Notes under the pieces: model-generated
The model's database searches: none
What the model saw: only the letters and a program-made list of their open reading frames with translations
Told to the model about the DNA's origin: nothing
Position numbers and translations under genes: made by a program
DNA from: Lutibacter litoralis
GTDB taxonomy: Bacteria > Bacteroidota > Bacteroidia > Flavobacteriales > Flavobacteriaceae
DNA length: 64,000 nt
Assembly (NCBI RefSeq): GCF_014646675.1
Contig: NZ_BMNS01000004.1
Span: 162,094-226,093 of the forward strand
Direction of reading: 5' to 3'
Part shown: positions 55,001 through 62,538 of the stretch, in pieces
How positions within the stretch are numbered: the first letter of the stretch is position 1
Layout of the letters: each line of letters opens with the position of its first letter

Positions 55001-55132
55001 AATCGTAATAGAAGCGCCTGGTAAGGGACCTCCTGTTTCATCAAAAACAGTTCCTGTAACCGTTTTGTCTTGTGCTTGGGCTTGTATTATACCGAGCATA
55101 AAAATTAATAAACATGTGATTAATTTTTTCAT
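52031..55132 (-). CDS. SusC/RagA TonB-linked outer-membrane transporter
   Basis: A 1033-aa SusC-type TonB-dependent transporter. It has a signal peptide ending at QAQAQ and a carboxypeptidase-regulatory domain (VTGTVFDETGGPLPGASITIKGT). The plug contains the SusC signature LILIDGVELG..LRRLHPDDIDAFSIMKDASATALYGARGANGVIFVTTK. The C-terminal barrel ends in a short aromatic strand (VINVGVNVSF). It imports oligosaccharide captured by SusD. It is 60 nt downstream of the GH109 gene, which appears to lead the operon. Confidence 0.97.
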   Translation of the reverse strand: MKKLITCLLIFMLGIIQAQAQDKTVTGTVFDETGGPLPGASITIKGTTKGVSTDFDGLFSITAKNTDILVVSFMGYTTKEITVGTKTTFNITLQPDQNVLDEVVLVSFGAQKKKSIVSSITTVKPAELKVSSSNLTTALAGKVSGLIAYQRGGEPGRDNAEFFIRGVTTFGYASSPLILIDGVELGVADLRRLHPDDIDAFSIMKDASATALYGARGANGVIFVTTKEGVEGPVRVSARIETSMSQPTREIELADPITYMRMGNEAVRTRDPLGLLPYSLEKIENTIAGTNPLLYPTTDWYEELFKDYTLNNKMNFSLNGGGKTARYYVSVAASQDNGILEVPEVSNFNSNIKFKQYNLRSSTNINLTKTSKLKLSFNVNFEDYTGPMNGGSDVYNQVMRTNPVLFKPYYEKDAANEFTKHILFGNYGNGDYLNPYAEMVRGYQETNSNKIIAQLEFNQDMDFITDGLDFKLVFNGTQNSSYQALRYYDPYYYTPRLSKLTNQISLTPLNPEDGTETLAFAQRNRYIATSTYVESNLSYQKEIDDDNEVSGLVVFTMNDRLSTLSDNDLAASEAQQLQKSLSYRNMGLSGRFTYANQQKYFAEFSFGYNGSERFAKKERWGFFPSVALGWLASDEKFMESTKDAITKLKFKGSYGLVGNDQIGGPNDRFFYLSQVNLNAGGYQTGENFGFFQNGVSIQRYANENITWETGKKMNVGFELGLFDKLDLDVDIFREDRENILADRVIPSSLGLQAGVRANIGEARSEGIDGTLVYTENFKNGIWMQFRGNYTYATNKITKLEEPDYSATPWLSRIGQPINQWWGYVAERLFVDQAEVNNSPVQTFGEYSGGDIKYRDINQDGKISALDRVPIGNPTVPEVTYGLGLSAGYKNFDISCFFQGSGNSSFWINTVETAPFVNEQQLLKAYADSYWSETNRDVYALWPRLSENLNANNTQTNTWFMQDGSFLRLKQAEIGYSLPQNMIDKLKMEKVRFYATGSNLFVLSKFKLWDPELAGNGLGYPNQRVINVGVNVSF

Positions 55133-55192
55133 AAAGTTAATTTAAGTTAGTGATTGAGTTAATGTACTATTGTTTATTCTAGTTAATTCATT

Positions 55193-56557
55193 TTAAAAAG
55201 TATCTTTCATCCAATTGTATGGTTTGTTTTTTATCCAATTTCCTCTTGTAAAATCTGGAAAATCTTGTGGTTCTCCGTTATTTTCTATAGACAATTCAGA
55301 CAGTGGTGTAATGGCACTCCAGGCAGCTGCATCATATGCATCCATTGGTGGTGCAATATTTTGTTTAGCAGACTCTACAAATGCATTTATTACAAAAAAG
55401 TCCATTCCTCCATGTCCCGCTCCCATTGCTTTTTCTCCATACTTTTTCCAAAGTGGGTGATCATATTTCTTTAACCATTCATCTGCAACATCCCAACGAT
55501 GTGGATCAGATTTTCCTTCTATATATATTCTATTACCATCAACTTCCCAAAGTCCGTTGCTTCCTTGTACTCTAAACCCTAAAGAATATGGTCTTGGTAA
55601 ATTACAATCGTGTGTTACAATAATTGTTTCTCCGTTTGCAGTTTCTATAGTTGAAGTAATTACATCTCCTTGTTTAAACTTTAATTTTGCATTTGGATGA
55701 TCTGCTCCACCATTTTTAACAATATAATCGTTTAAGCCGATACCTTTGGTTGCATTAGCTGTTAATGATGTAAAACGATTTCCTCTATTAATATCGCACA
55801 TTGCTGCTATTGGCCCAGCACCGTGTGTTGGGTATACATCAGCATTTCTTAAAAGTGAATGTTGTGTTCTCCACGCAGATTCTGAAATTCCTTTTTCACC
55901 AAACTCCACCCCTTTTCCGTAAGCACTTTTACCATCGTTTAGTTTTACAAAACGTAAATCGTGTTGGTAACCACATCTAAAATGAACTAGCTCGCCAAAC
56001 ACATTTTGTTTTACCATGTTTAATACTGCAAGTACATCACGTCTGTAATTCACATTTTCTAAAATCATTAAATGTGTACCTGTTTCTTCATGAGTATTTA
56101 CTAAATCCCAACATTCTTCCATAGTATTGGCTGCTGACACTTCTAACCCAGTATACTTACCCGCTTGCATTGCATCTTTTGCCATACGCGTATGCCACAA
56201 CCATGGTGTTGATATAATAACTGCATCAACGTCTTTTAAAGCTAATAGGTTTCTGTAATCATATTCATCATTTCCAAAAACTTCAGGTTTTTGTTTTCCA
56301 GCCTTTTTTATATGGTCTAATGCAATAGTAATACGTCTTGGATCTATATCACAAATAGCAGTAACTAATACATCATCTCTTAACAATACATTGTTTAAAT
56401 GATTTGTTCCACGCAAACCAACACCTATTAGTGCTACTTTTAATTTTTCTTCTTTTCCGAATATACCGGTATTTATTCCAAAAGACATATTAGGTAGCAT
56501 TGTAATTCCTGCTCCTGCAATTGCAGTTTTTTTTATAAAATTTCTTCGTGATTTCAT
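55193..56557 (-). CDS. GH109-type NAD-dependent glycosidase (Gfo/Idh/MocA family)
   Basis: A 454-aa protein with a twin-arginine (Tat) signal (SRRNFIKKTAIAGAG). The Rossmann domain is KVALIGVGLRGTNH with an ICDIDPRR end. The central part strongly recalls GH109 alpha-N-acetylgalactosaminidases: YTGLEVSAANTMEECWDLV, LMILENVNYRRDVLAVLNMV, FGELVHFRCGYQHDLR, WRTQHSLLRNADVYPTHGAGPIAAMCDINRGNRF. These use NAD by transient redox at C3. Secretion folded with cofactor fits the Tat signal. Expected substrate is alpha-GalNAc, although the family shows broader activity. It is first in the PUL operon, divergent from the hybrid regulator. Confidence 0.88.
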   Translation of the reverse strand: MKSRRNFIKKTAIAGAGITMLPNMSFGINTGIFGKEEKLKVALIGVGLRGTNHLNNVLLRDDVLVTAICDIDPRRITIALDHIKKAGKQKPEVFGNDEYDYRNLLALKDVDAVIISTPWLWHTRMAKDAMQAGKYTGLEVSAANTMEECWDLVNTHEETGTHLMILENVNYRRDVLAVLNMVKQNVFGELVHFRCGYQHDLRFVKLNDGKSAYGKGVEFGEKGISESAWRTQHSLLRNADVYPTHGAGPIAAMCDINRGNRFTSLTANATKGIGLNDYIVKNGGADHPNAKLKFKQGDVITSTIETANGETIIVTHDCNLPRPYSLGFRVQGSNGLWEVDGNRIYIEGKSDPHRWDVADEWLKKYDHPLWKKYGEKAMGAGHGGMDFFVINAFVESAKQNIAPPMDAYDAAAWSAITPLSELSIENNGEPQDFPDFTRGNWIKNKPYNWMKDTF

Positions 56558-56666
56558 GTTTTTTTATTTCTATTTTTAGAATTCAAACCCACATTAATAA
56601 AGTTTGAAAATGGATGTTTTAGTGTTTTTTCTATTTAAAACTCATGTATGATATGAATAAACCCTT

Positions 56667-56686
56667 AATTTTGACATCTCAAAATT
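56667..56686. promoter_or_regulatory. Palindrome upstream of the PUL operon (candidate regulator site)
   Basis: AATTTTGA-CATC-TCAAAATT has perfect 8-bp arms and lies 110 nt before the GH109 start codon. It is a candidate binding site for the hybrid regulator or another factor. Confidence 0.4.
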
Positions 56687-56835
56687 GATAATTCTATTTA
56701 ATAAAAAAGTAGATTATTTAAGCGAAGAGGTGGTGATTTTTAATAAAAAAGGAAATCTATAAAAATTTTACCCCTTTTTGATTAAATATTCCACCTTTGA
56801 ATGCATTAAAAAAATTTTATTTAGTTTTTAATAAA

Positions 56836-56843
56836 TACATTTG
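56836..56843 (+). promoter_or_regulatory. -7 element of the hybrid regulator gene
   Basis: TACATTTG matches TAnnTTTG and predicts a leader of about 60-65 nt to the ATG at 56913. No clear -33 was seen at the right spacing. Confidence 0.45.
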
Positions 56844-56912
56844 TGACTATGCTTAAACTATTTACAGATAACTTTATAGCATTTCAATTTGATCATAAAA
56901 TCTTTCTCCATA

Positions 56913-59900
56913 ATGAATAATAAAAAAAATCACACCATTAAATCGAAAATTTTAACGGTGTATTTATTATTAAATAGTTTATATTGTATTGGACAAGAAC
57001 ACTCCAATTTTATTCATATAGAGCCAACGCATAATAAAAAATCACTTTACATAAATAGTATTGTTCAAGATTATTACGGGTATATTTGGTTAGGTCATTC
57101 TTCTGGATTTGTAAAATATGATGGTTACAATTATTATTATACAGGTGTAAATGAACTATTTAAAGAATTAGGAAATGATGACTATATTAAAAGTATTTAT
57201 AAAGATTTTAAAAATAATATCTGGATTAATAGTAGAAACGGACGTGTAACTGTTTGTGATACTCTAGGTAATTTTAATGAATTAGACCTTTTAAAAAAGA
57301 AGAAAATTCAACTCATAACTGGCAACAAGAATTCTATTCTTTTAGCCACCAAACAAGGAGAAATATTCACCTATAATTATAGTAGTGGTGAGCTAAAAGA
57401 ACTCACTAAGATACCAAATATTACAAGCAATGTATCCGAAATTTTAAATATTGTAATAACAGATGCCAACGAATTATTTATAAGTACAAATACTGGTAAA
57501 ATCTTTCATTATTCGCAAAAAAACAATGAATTAGAAACCCTAGAAAGTTCATTTTCAGATTTACTTGGAGAAATAAGAATTACCAAAGATTTAAGCAATA
57601 AACTATGGATTGGAACAGAGTCTAATGGTTTATTTGTTTATGATATAAATTCTAAAAAGCTTGTTAGAGACATACTCTATAAAGCCCCTTTTTACAATAT
57701 TAAAAAGGAAATGTTTATTACATTATTTTGCGACAATAAAGGTTATATTTGGGCTGGAACCGATGGTGGTGGCTTATATAGAGTTAATTCTAAGGAAGGC
57801 ACAATACAACTATACACACATCAAGATACCAATAAATTTTCTTTAGGTAGTAATACAATTATAGCAGTTTATGAAGATACACATGAAAATATTTGGGTTG
57901 CTTCTAATTATGGTCAATTAAACATTTTACCAGAAGTTAATAGTGAAATTAAATATTATGATGGTTCTGATACTAATACACCATCTAGAATTCTATCAAT
58001 TTATAAAACTAAAAAAGGTACTTTATGGGCTGGTACAGACGGAAAGGGTATTACAAAAATTTCATCAAATAAAGATGGAACAGTTTCTAAAAACCAATAC
58101 TTTTTAGCTGATAAATTTAAAAAAGGCTTTTATATACAGTCCATTACTGAAGACAATAAAGAAAATATTTGGTTTGGAACATATAAAAATAGCTTATGGC
58201 ACTACAATTCTAAAAACAATTCTTTTAAAAATATTGAAATTAAAAATTCGTTAGCTCAAAAAGCTACAGATGTAAGAACTGTCTATACCGATTCTAAAGA
58301 ACGGATTTGGGTGGCTTCAAACGTATCGCTCAACCTATATTCTAGTGCTCAAAAATTACTTGCTAGTTTTGAAAATAATACAAAAGGGCTAAAAGGTTTT
58401 GTTGTAGAAAGCATTATAGAAGATGCAAATGGTACAATTTGGATTGGATCTTATAAAGGTGGACTTTTTAAGTTTGAAGAAAATGCAGAAAACCTTTCAA
58501 ATTCTAAATTTACTTATGTAAGCTATTTTGACGAAGCTACTTACTCTAATGATATTTTAGGATTTAGGTCTATAGAATTGGATAATTTAGGATTCTTATG
58601 GTTAGTAAATTCACATGGAAAACTTTTTAAATTCGATCCAAATACCCATAAATATCATTCATTTCAAAATAATACAGCTCTAAAAGATTTTGATATAAAA
58701 TCAGTTTTGGTTGAAAATGCTTCTAATCTTTGGATGAGTTCTTCAGATGGAATTTTACACTTTAACTTAAAAGATTCTTTAATAACTAATTTTCAAGTAA
58801 TAGATGGTTTACAAGATAATATGTTTTTAGCCAGGAGTTCTTTTAAAGATAGCAAAGGGACATTGTATTTTGGAGGAGTAAATGGTCTAAATAGCTTTAA
58901 ACCAGAAGAAATCACTAAAAAAGAATTGAATCCTAAACTATATATTAATTCAATAGAAATCTTAAATCAGCCAGCAATATCTCTAATTCCTGAACAAATA
59001 AGTTCGAGTATAGAACACTTAAAAAAAATAACTTTAGAGTCCAATCAATCTTCATTTTCATTTCGTTTTTCAGCATTTGACAATGTTTTAAATACAAATT
59101 ACCATTATGCCTATCGCTTATTAGGTTTTAATGATGCGTGGATTCCAATAAAAAAAGAAAGACTTGCAACTTATACAAATATACCTTCTGGTAACTATAC
59201 ATTTGAAGTAAAGGCAGGCTCAAAAAATGGTACTTGGGATATTCCTTCCAAAAAAATAGCAATAGAAATTGCACAACCAATTTGGAATACCTCCTTTGCT
59301 TATTTTGTGTATCTATTAATATTAACCGGCCTAGGATTTATAATTAAAAATTGGTACAATTTAAAAAAGAAAATAATCTCAGATAAAATAAGCTTCAACA
59401 AAGCAAAAGAATTGCATACCTTAAAAATGAATTTTTTCGCAAAAATGTCTCACGAAATTCAAACACCATTAACACTAATTTTAGGTCCCATAGATAATAT
59501 GATATTGCGAGCGGAAGAAAATGGTAATTTATTGCTAAAACAACGATTGCTTATTATCGCTAACAATGTTAAACGTTTGTCTAGAATTGTTTTCGAACTT
59601 ACCACTGTTCGAAATAAAGAGTTAGAAAATATTAAGCTTCTAGTAACAAAAAATAATTTATGTGAAGAACTTAATACTATTGCACTTTCATTTAAAGAAC
59701 AAGCTAGGTTTAAAAATATAGACTTTAGCGTAAATTGTCCTCAAAACCTTTCTGAAGTTTGGTATGATAAGGATAAAATAGAACATATTATATATAACCT
59801 GTTATCAAATGCGTTTAAATTTACACCAAAAGAAGGAAACATTCAACTAATTGCAGTTCCAATAAATAACAAAAATTCCGTTAAAATATATGTTTCAGAT

Positions 59901-61019
59901 TCTGGCCCAGGTATTGAGGAGGAAGAGTTGAATGATATATTTACACTTTTTTACCAATCTAAAATAGGAATTCAATCCAAAGGTTCAGGTATCGGTTTAG
60001 CGTTAACAAAAGAGCTTATAGAAGTGCATAGAGGAAAAATTGAAGTAACTTCAAATAGCATTGAAGGAACAACTTTTATTATTACTTTTCCTATTACAGA
60101 AGAAGCCTATTTACAAGAGGAGCGCATAGTAACAGAAGAAATTAACACCACTATTAAGCAAGAAAAGGATTTAAAACCTACTATTAGTTTAAGTTTAAAA
60201 CATGATAAAACAATATTAATTGTTGAAGATAACTTAGAACTACAAATCTTATTGAAAGATTTACTATCAGAGAAATACAATATCATTTTAGCTGAAAATG
60301 GCAAAGAAGGTTATGAAGCTGCAAAAAATAACTGTCCAGATATTATTTTAAGTGATATTATGATGCCTGAAGTAGATGGTATTGAGATGTGTAAAATGCT
60401 TCAAAAAAATCAACTAACAAAACATATTCCAATTGTTTTATTAACTGCCAAAAACTCTATCAAATCCAAAATAATAGGCTTAGAGTCTGGAGCCATAGAG
60501 TTTATTAATAAACCATTTAATACAAACGAGTTACTTCTTAAAATTAATAATATTATTGTTTCTACAGAACACATTATTTCAAATCTCAAAAAAGAAATAA
60601 TTAGCAGTCCAGATATTAATGTAAATAAATCTAATGATGACTTATTTCTTGAAAACTTAATAACAGCAATTAATTCAAAAATTGAAGATCCTAACTTTAG
60701 GGTAGAAGATTTATCTGAAGCTCTGAACATGAGTTATTCTGTACTTTACCGCAAATGTCAAGCTTTAACGGGCGAAGGCTTGGTCGAATTAGTGCGTATA
60801 TTACGCTTAAAAAAAGCTGCCGTTGTAATTGCAAAATATGGATACAGCATTTCAGAGGCTGCATATGTTTCTGGATTTAACGATCCTAAATACTTTTCTA
60901 AATGCTTTAAAAAACAGTTCGGAAAAACACCTAATACATTTAAAAAAGAAGCCATACAAATTGGCTCAGATAAATACCTGAAAAAATATAAGTTAGATGT
61001 TAGTGTCATAAAAAAATAA
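56913..61019 (+). CDS. Hybrid two-component system sensor/AraC regulator (HTCS)
   Basis: A 1368-aa one-protein regulator. After a signal or anchor segment, residues ~25-670 form Reg_prop propeller repeats (WLGHSSGFVKYDG, LWIGTESNGLFVYD, IWAGTDGGGLYRV). Next come a Y_Y_Y domain (~675-780), one transmembrane helix (~788-812), HisKA (SHEIQTPLTL, His847), HATPase_c (NLLSNAFKFTP, GSGIGLALT) and a receiver (VEDN, Asp1148 in LSDIMMPEVDG). A C-terminal AraC helix-turn-helix follows (ISEAAYVSGFNDPKYFSKCFKKQFGKTPNTFKK). The periplasmic domain senses oligosaccharide. It is divergent from the PUL operon and convergent with the lyase cassette. The ATG at 56913 is preferred over the TTG at 56889. Confidence 0.96.
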   Translation: MNNKKNHTIKSKILTVYLLLNSLYCIGQEHSNFIHIEPTHNKKSLYINSIVQDYYGYIWLGHSSGFVKYDGYNYYYTGVNELFKELGNDDYIKSIYKDFKNNIWINSRNGRVTVCDTLGNFNELDLLKKKKIQLITGNKNSILLATKQGEIFTYNYSSGELKELTKIPNITSNVSEILNIVITDANELFISTNTGKIFHYSQKNNELETLESSFSDLLGEIRITKDLSNKLWIGTESNGLFVYDINSKKLVRDILYKAPFYNIKKEMFITLFCDNKGYIWAGTDGGGLYRVNSKEGTIQLYTHQDTNKFSLGSNTIIAVYEDTHENIWVASNYGQLNILPEVNSEIKYYDGSDTNTPSRILSIYKTKKGTLWAGTDGKGITKISSNKDGTVSKNQYFLADKFKKGFYIQSITEDNKENIWFGTYKNSLWHYNSKNNSFKNIEIKNSLAQKATDVRTVYTDSKERIWVASNVSLNLYSSAQKLLASFENNTKGLKGFVVESIIEDANGTIWIGSYKGGLFKFEENAENLSNSKFTYVSYFDEATYSNDILGFRSIELDNLGFLWLVNSHGKLFKFDPNTHKYHSFQNNTALKDFDIKSVLVENASNLWMSSSDGILHFNLKDSLITNFQVIDGLQDNMFLARSSFKDSKGTLYFGGVNGLNSFKPEEITKKELNPKLYINSIEILNQPAISLIPEQISSSIEHLKKITLESNQSSFSFRFSAFDNVLNTNYHYAYRLLGFNDAWIPIKKERLATYTNIPSGNYTFEVKAGSKNGTWDIPSKKIAIEIAQPIWNTSFAYFVYLLILTGLGFIIKNWYNLKKKIISDKISFNKAKELHTLKMNFFAKMSHEIQTPLTLILGPIDNMILRAEENGNLLLKQRLLIIANNVKRLSRIVFELTTVRNKELENIKLLVTKNNLCEELNTIALSFKEQARFKNIDFSVNCPQNLSEVWYDKDKIEHIIYNLLSNAFKFTPKEGNIQLIAVPINNKNSVKIYVSDSGPGIEEEELNDIFTLFYQSKIGIQSKGSGIGLALTKELIEVHRGKIEVTSNSIEGTTFIITFPITEEAYLQEERIVTEEINTTIKQEKDLKPTISLSLKHDKTILIVEDNLELQILLKDLLSEKYNIILAENGKEGYEAAKNNCPDIILSDIMMPEVDGIEMCKMLQKNQLTKHIPIVLLTAKNSIKSKIIGLESGAIEFINKPFNTNELLLKINNIIVSTEHIISNLKKEIISSPDINVNKSNDDLFLENLITAINSKIEDPNFRVEDLSEALNMSYSVLYRKCQALTGEGLVELVRILRLKKAAVVIAKYGYSISEAAYVSGFNDPKYFSKCFKKQFGKTPNTFKKEAIQIGSDKYLKKYKLDVSVIKK

Positions 61020-61039
61020 TTTAATTACTATTTATGACA
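61004..61039. terminator. Inverted repeat between convergent genes (possible terminator)
   Basis: TGTCATAAA (61004-61012) and TTTATGACA (61031-61039) are perfect 9-bp arms across an 18-nt AT-rich loop, spanning the regulator's stop codon. There is no solid T tract, so function is uncertain. Confidence 0.35.
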
Positions 61040-61053
61040 TATGACGAAAAATC

Positions 61054-61692
61054 TCAATCAATTAAATGTAACTCTCCAAAAGAAGTAGGTGTGTGAAAAT
61101 TTGGTGTTTCTGTGTTCGGGTTTACCCAAGAAATCCAAGTTGGCTCAAAAGATAAATCTTCTTGCTGATTGAATTTAGCTCTAAAAATCCCTGTTTCAAT
61201 TTTGTTATTTTTTATTAAATTAAACTCTTTTAAAGAAGCAAGAGTTATTTGTCCTTCAACAATAAAATAGTCTTTTTCTTTGTGAGATTTTACTAAAATA
61301 TCTTTTTGTGGCCAGTTCCAATCAAAATTAAATTTTTTGTTTGGATAGGCTATAAAATCCATAATTCTAGGTGTTGGATCAATTTCTAAACAATAATAAG
61401 GATTCAATTCAGCATCGGTTCTAAAAAACAGTTCTACTCTGTCTGAATTTCCAATACTATCAACTGTATCATCTGTTTTGTCGATATGCACTTCGCTATC
61501 AAATACTTTAAAACAAAAAAACAAATGCGTATTATTCCAAAGCGATTTAAACTCAATTCTTTTTATAGGTTCATCGTCCCAAGCAGAAATAAAATCTGTT
61601 AAAGCTTCAGCCGAATTCCACTTTAAGTCATCACATTTTCCTGATATAGCTATTGTATTATTTCCAATAGATTTTACTTTGTATTTTTTCAT
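61054..61692 (-). CDS. CBM9-like (carbohydrate-binding family 9-type) protein
   Basis: A 212-aa protein consisting of one CBM9-like/DOMON-related sandwich: DDLKWNSAEALTDFIS, LWNNTHLFFCFKVFDSEV, SDRVELFFRTD, YYCLEIDPTPRIMDFIAYPNKKFNFDWNWP and FRAKFNQQEDLSFEPTWISW. Such modules bind or clasp sugar ends, and stand-alone copies occur in PULs. There is no signal peptide (it begins MKKYKVKSIGNNTIAI), so it is predicted cytoplasmic, which is odd for a sugar-binding module. Its ATG overlaps the stop of the hydrolase by 4 nt, implying coupled synthesis. Confidence 0.8.
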   Translation of the reverse strand: MKKYKVKSIGNNTIAISGKCDDLKWNSAEALTDFISAWDDEPIKRIEFKSLWNNTHLFFCFKVFDSEVHIDKTDDTVDSIGNSDRVELFFRTDAELNPYYCLEIDPTPRIMDFIAYPNKKFNFDWNWPQKDILVKSHKEKDYFIVEGQITLASLKEFNLIKNNKIETGIFRAKFNQQEDLSFEPTWISWVNPNTETPNFHTPTSFGELHLID

Positions 61693-62498
61693 TTTATATG
61701 TATTCTTTTTAACCAGCTCTCAGCCAATTTAGGCCAAACTTCTGCTGCTCTATTTCCTTTTCTTAATCCGTAACCGTGACCTCCTTCATCCAAAAAATGC
61801 AGTTCTACAGTTACTTCTGCTTCCTTTAATGCCTTAGTCATTACCAAACTACTATTCCCATAAACATCATCTACAGTTCCAAAAATAAACATTGGAGGTA
61901 TCTTTTTACTAATCTCAAGTTCAGGTGTTATCGAATTATTTTCTCCTTGATCTAAATAAGCTGGATAAATTAATAGTGTAAAATTTGGGCGACAAGAAAC
62001 AGCATCAATCTCATCAACTTTTGTATATGTTTCTTTATTAAATAAAGTACTTACTCTGGCGCACAAACTTCCTCCAGCCGAAAAGCCAAGTACACCTATT
62101 TTATTTTTATTTAGATTATACTTTGCAGAAGTATTCCTAACAATTCTAATTGTTCTTTTTAAATCGTTTAAAGCTTCTAATTCTTTATTTGGCACGCTAT
62201 ATTTTAACAAAAAAACGGTATATCCCAATTTTGTTAACCATTGTGCAACTTCAGTTCCTTCTAAATCAATTGCTAAAATACTATATCCACCTCCTGGACA
62301 TACAATTATCCCAACATTATTTCCTTTAATTGTAGGCTTATACACTGTAAATGAAGGATACTTTATTTCAATTATTTTAGTAATTAATCCTACTTTTTCT
62401 TTGGTTTGAATAGATCTTTCTAAATCTTCATCTGTTTTTGGAACACCGTTAGGCCATATATATTTTATTCCGTTAGTATCTGAAAAGGTTGACATCAT
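61689..62498 (-). CDS. Alpha/beta hydrolase (BD-FAE/acetyl-esterase type)
   Basis: A 269-aa alpha/beta hydrolase. The oxyanion-hole loop is IVCPGGGYSILAIDLEG; the nucleophile is Ser140 in GVLGFSAGGS; the acid is in FGTVDDVYGNSS (Asp210 or 211); the base is His241 in DEGGHGYGL. The pattern fits carbohydrate esterases that remove acetyl or related acyl groups. No signal peptide is visible, so it likely acts on imported fragments. It lies between the heparinase-type lyase gene (40 nt) and the CBM9-like gene (4-nt overlap). Confidence 0.87.
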   Translation of the reverse strand: MMSTFSDTNGIKYIWPNGVPKTDEDLERSIQTKEKVGLITKIIEIKYPSFTVYKPTIKGNNVGIIVCPGGGYSILAIDLEGTEVAQWLTKLGYTVFLLKYSVPNKELEALNDLKRTIRIVRNTSAKYNLNKNKIGVLGFSAGGSLCARVSTLFNKETYTKVDEIDAVSCRPNFTLLIYPAYLDQGENNSITPELEISKKIPPMFIFGTVDDVYGNSSLVMTKALKEAEVTVELHFLDEGGHGYGLRKGNRAAEVWPKLAESWLKRIHIK

Positions 62499-62538
62499 GA
62501 TTAAAATAGTAAAATGTATTTAATGCTTACAAACTTCA

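Larger units (their letters stand above)
56558..56912. promoter_or_regulatory. Divergent control region between the PUL operon and the hybrid regulator
   Basis: A 355-nt AT-rich gap without a gene. It contains a 20-bp palindrome (56667-56686) and a plus-strand -7 box (56836-56843). A TTG codon at 56889, in frame with the regulator, is not thought to be the start. No CAAAnnTA (minus-strand -7) match was found upstream of the GH109 gene, so that promoter is presumably activator-dependent. Confidence 0.6.

Noticed and set aside
56889-56912. TTG codon in frame as the start of the hybrid regulator
   Set aside because: The ATG at 56913 gives a normal signal-anchor N-terminus; the extra eight residues add nothing recognisable.
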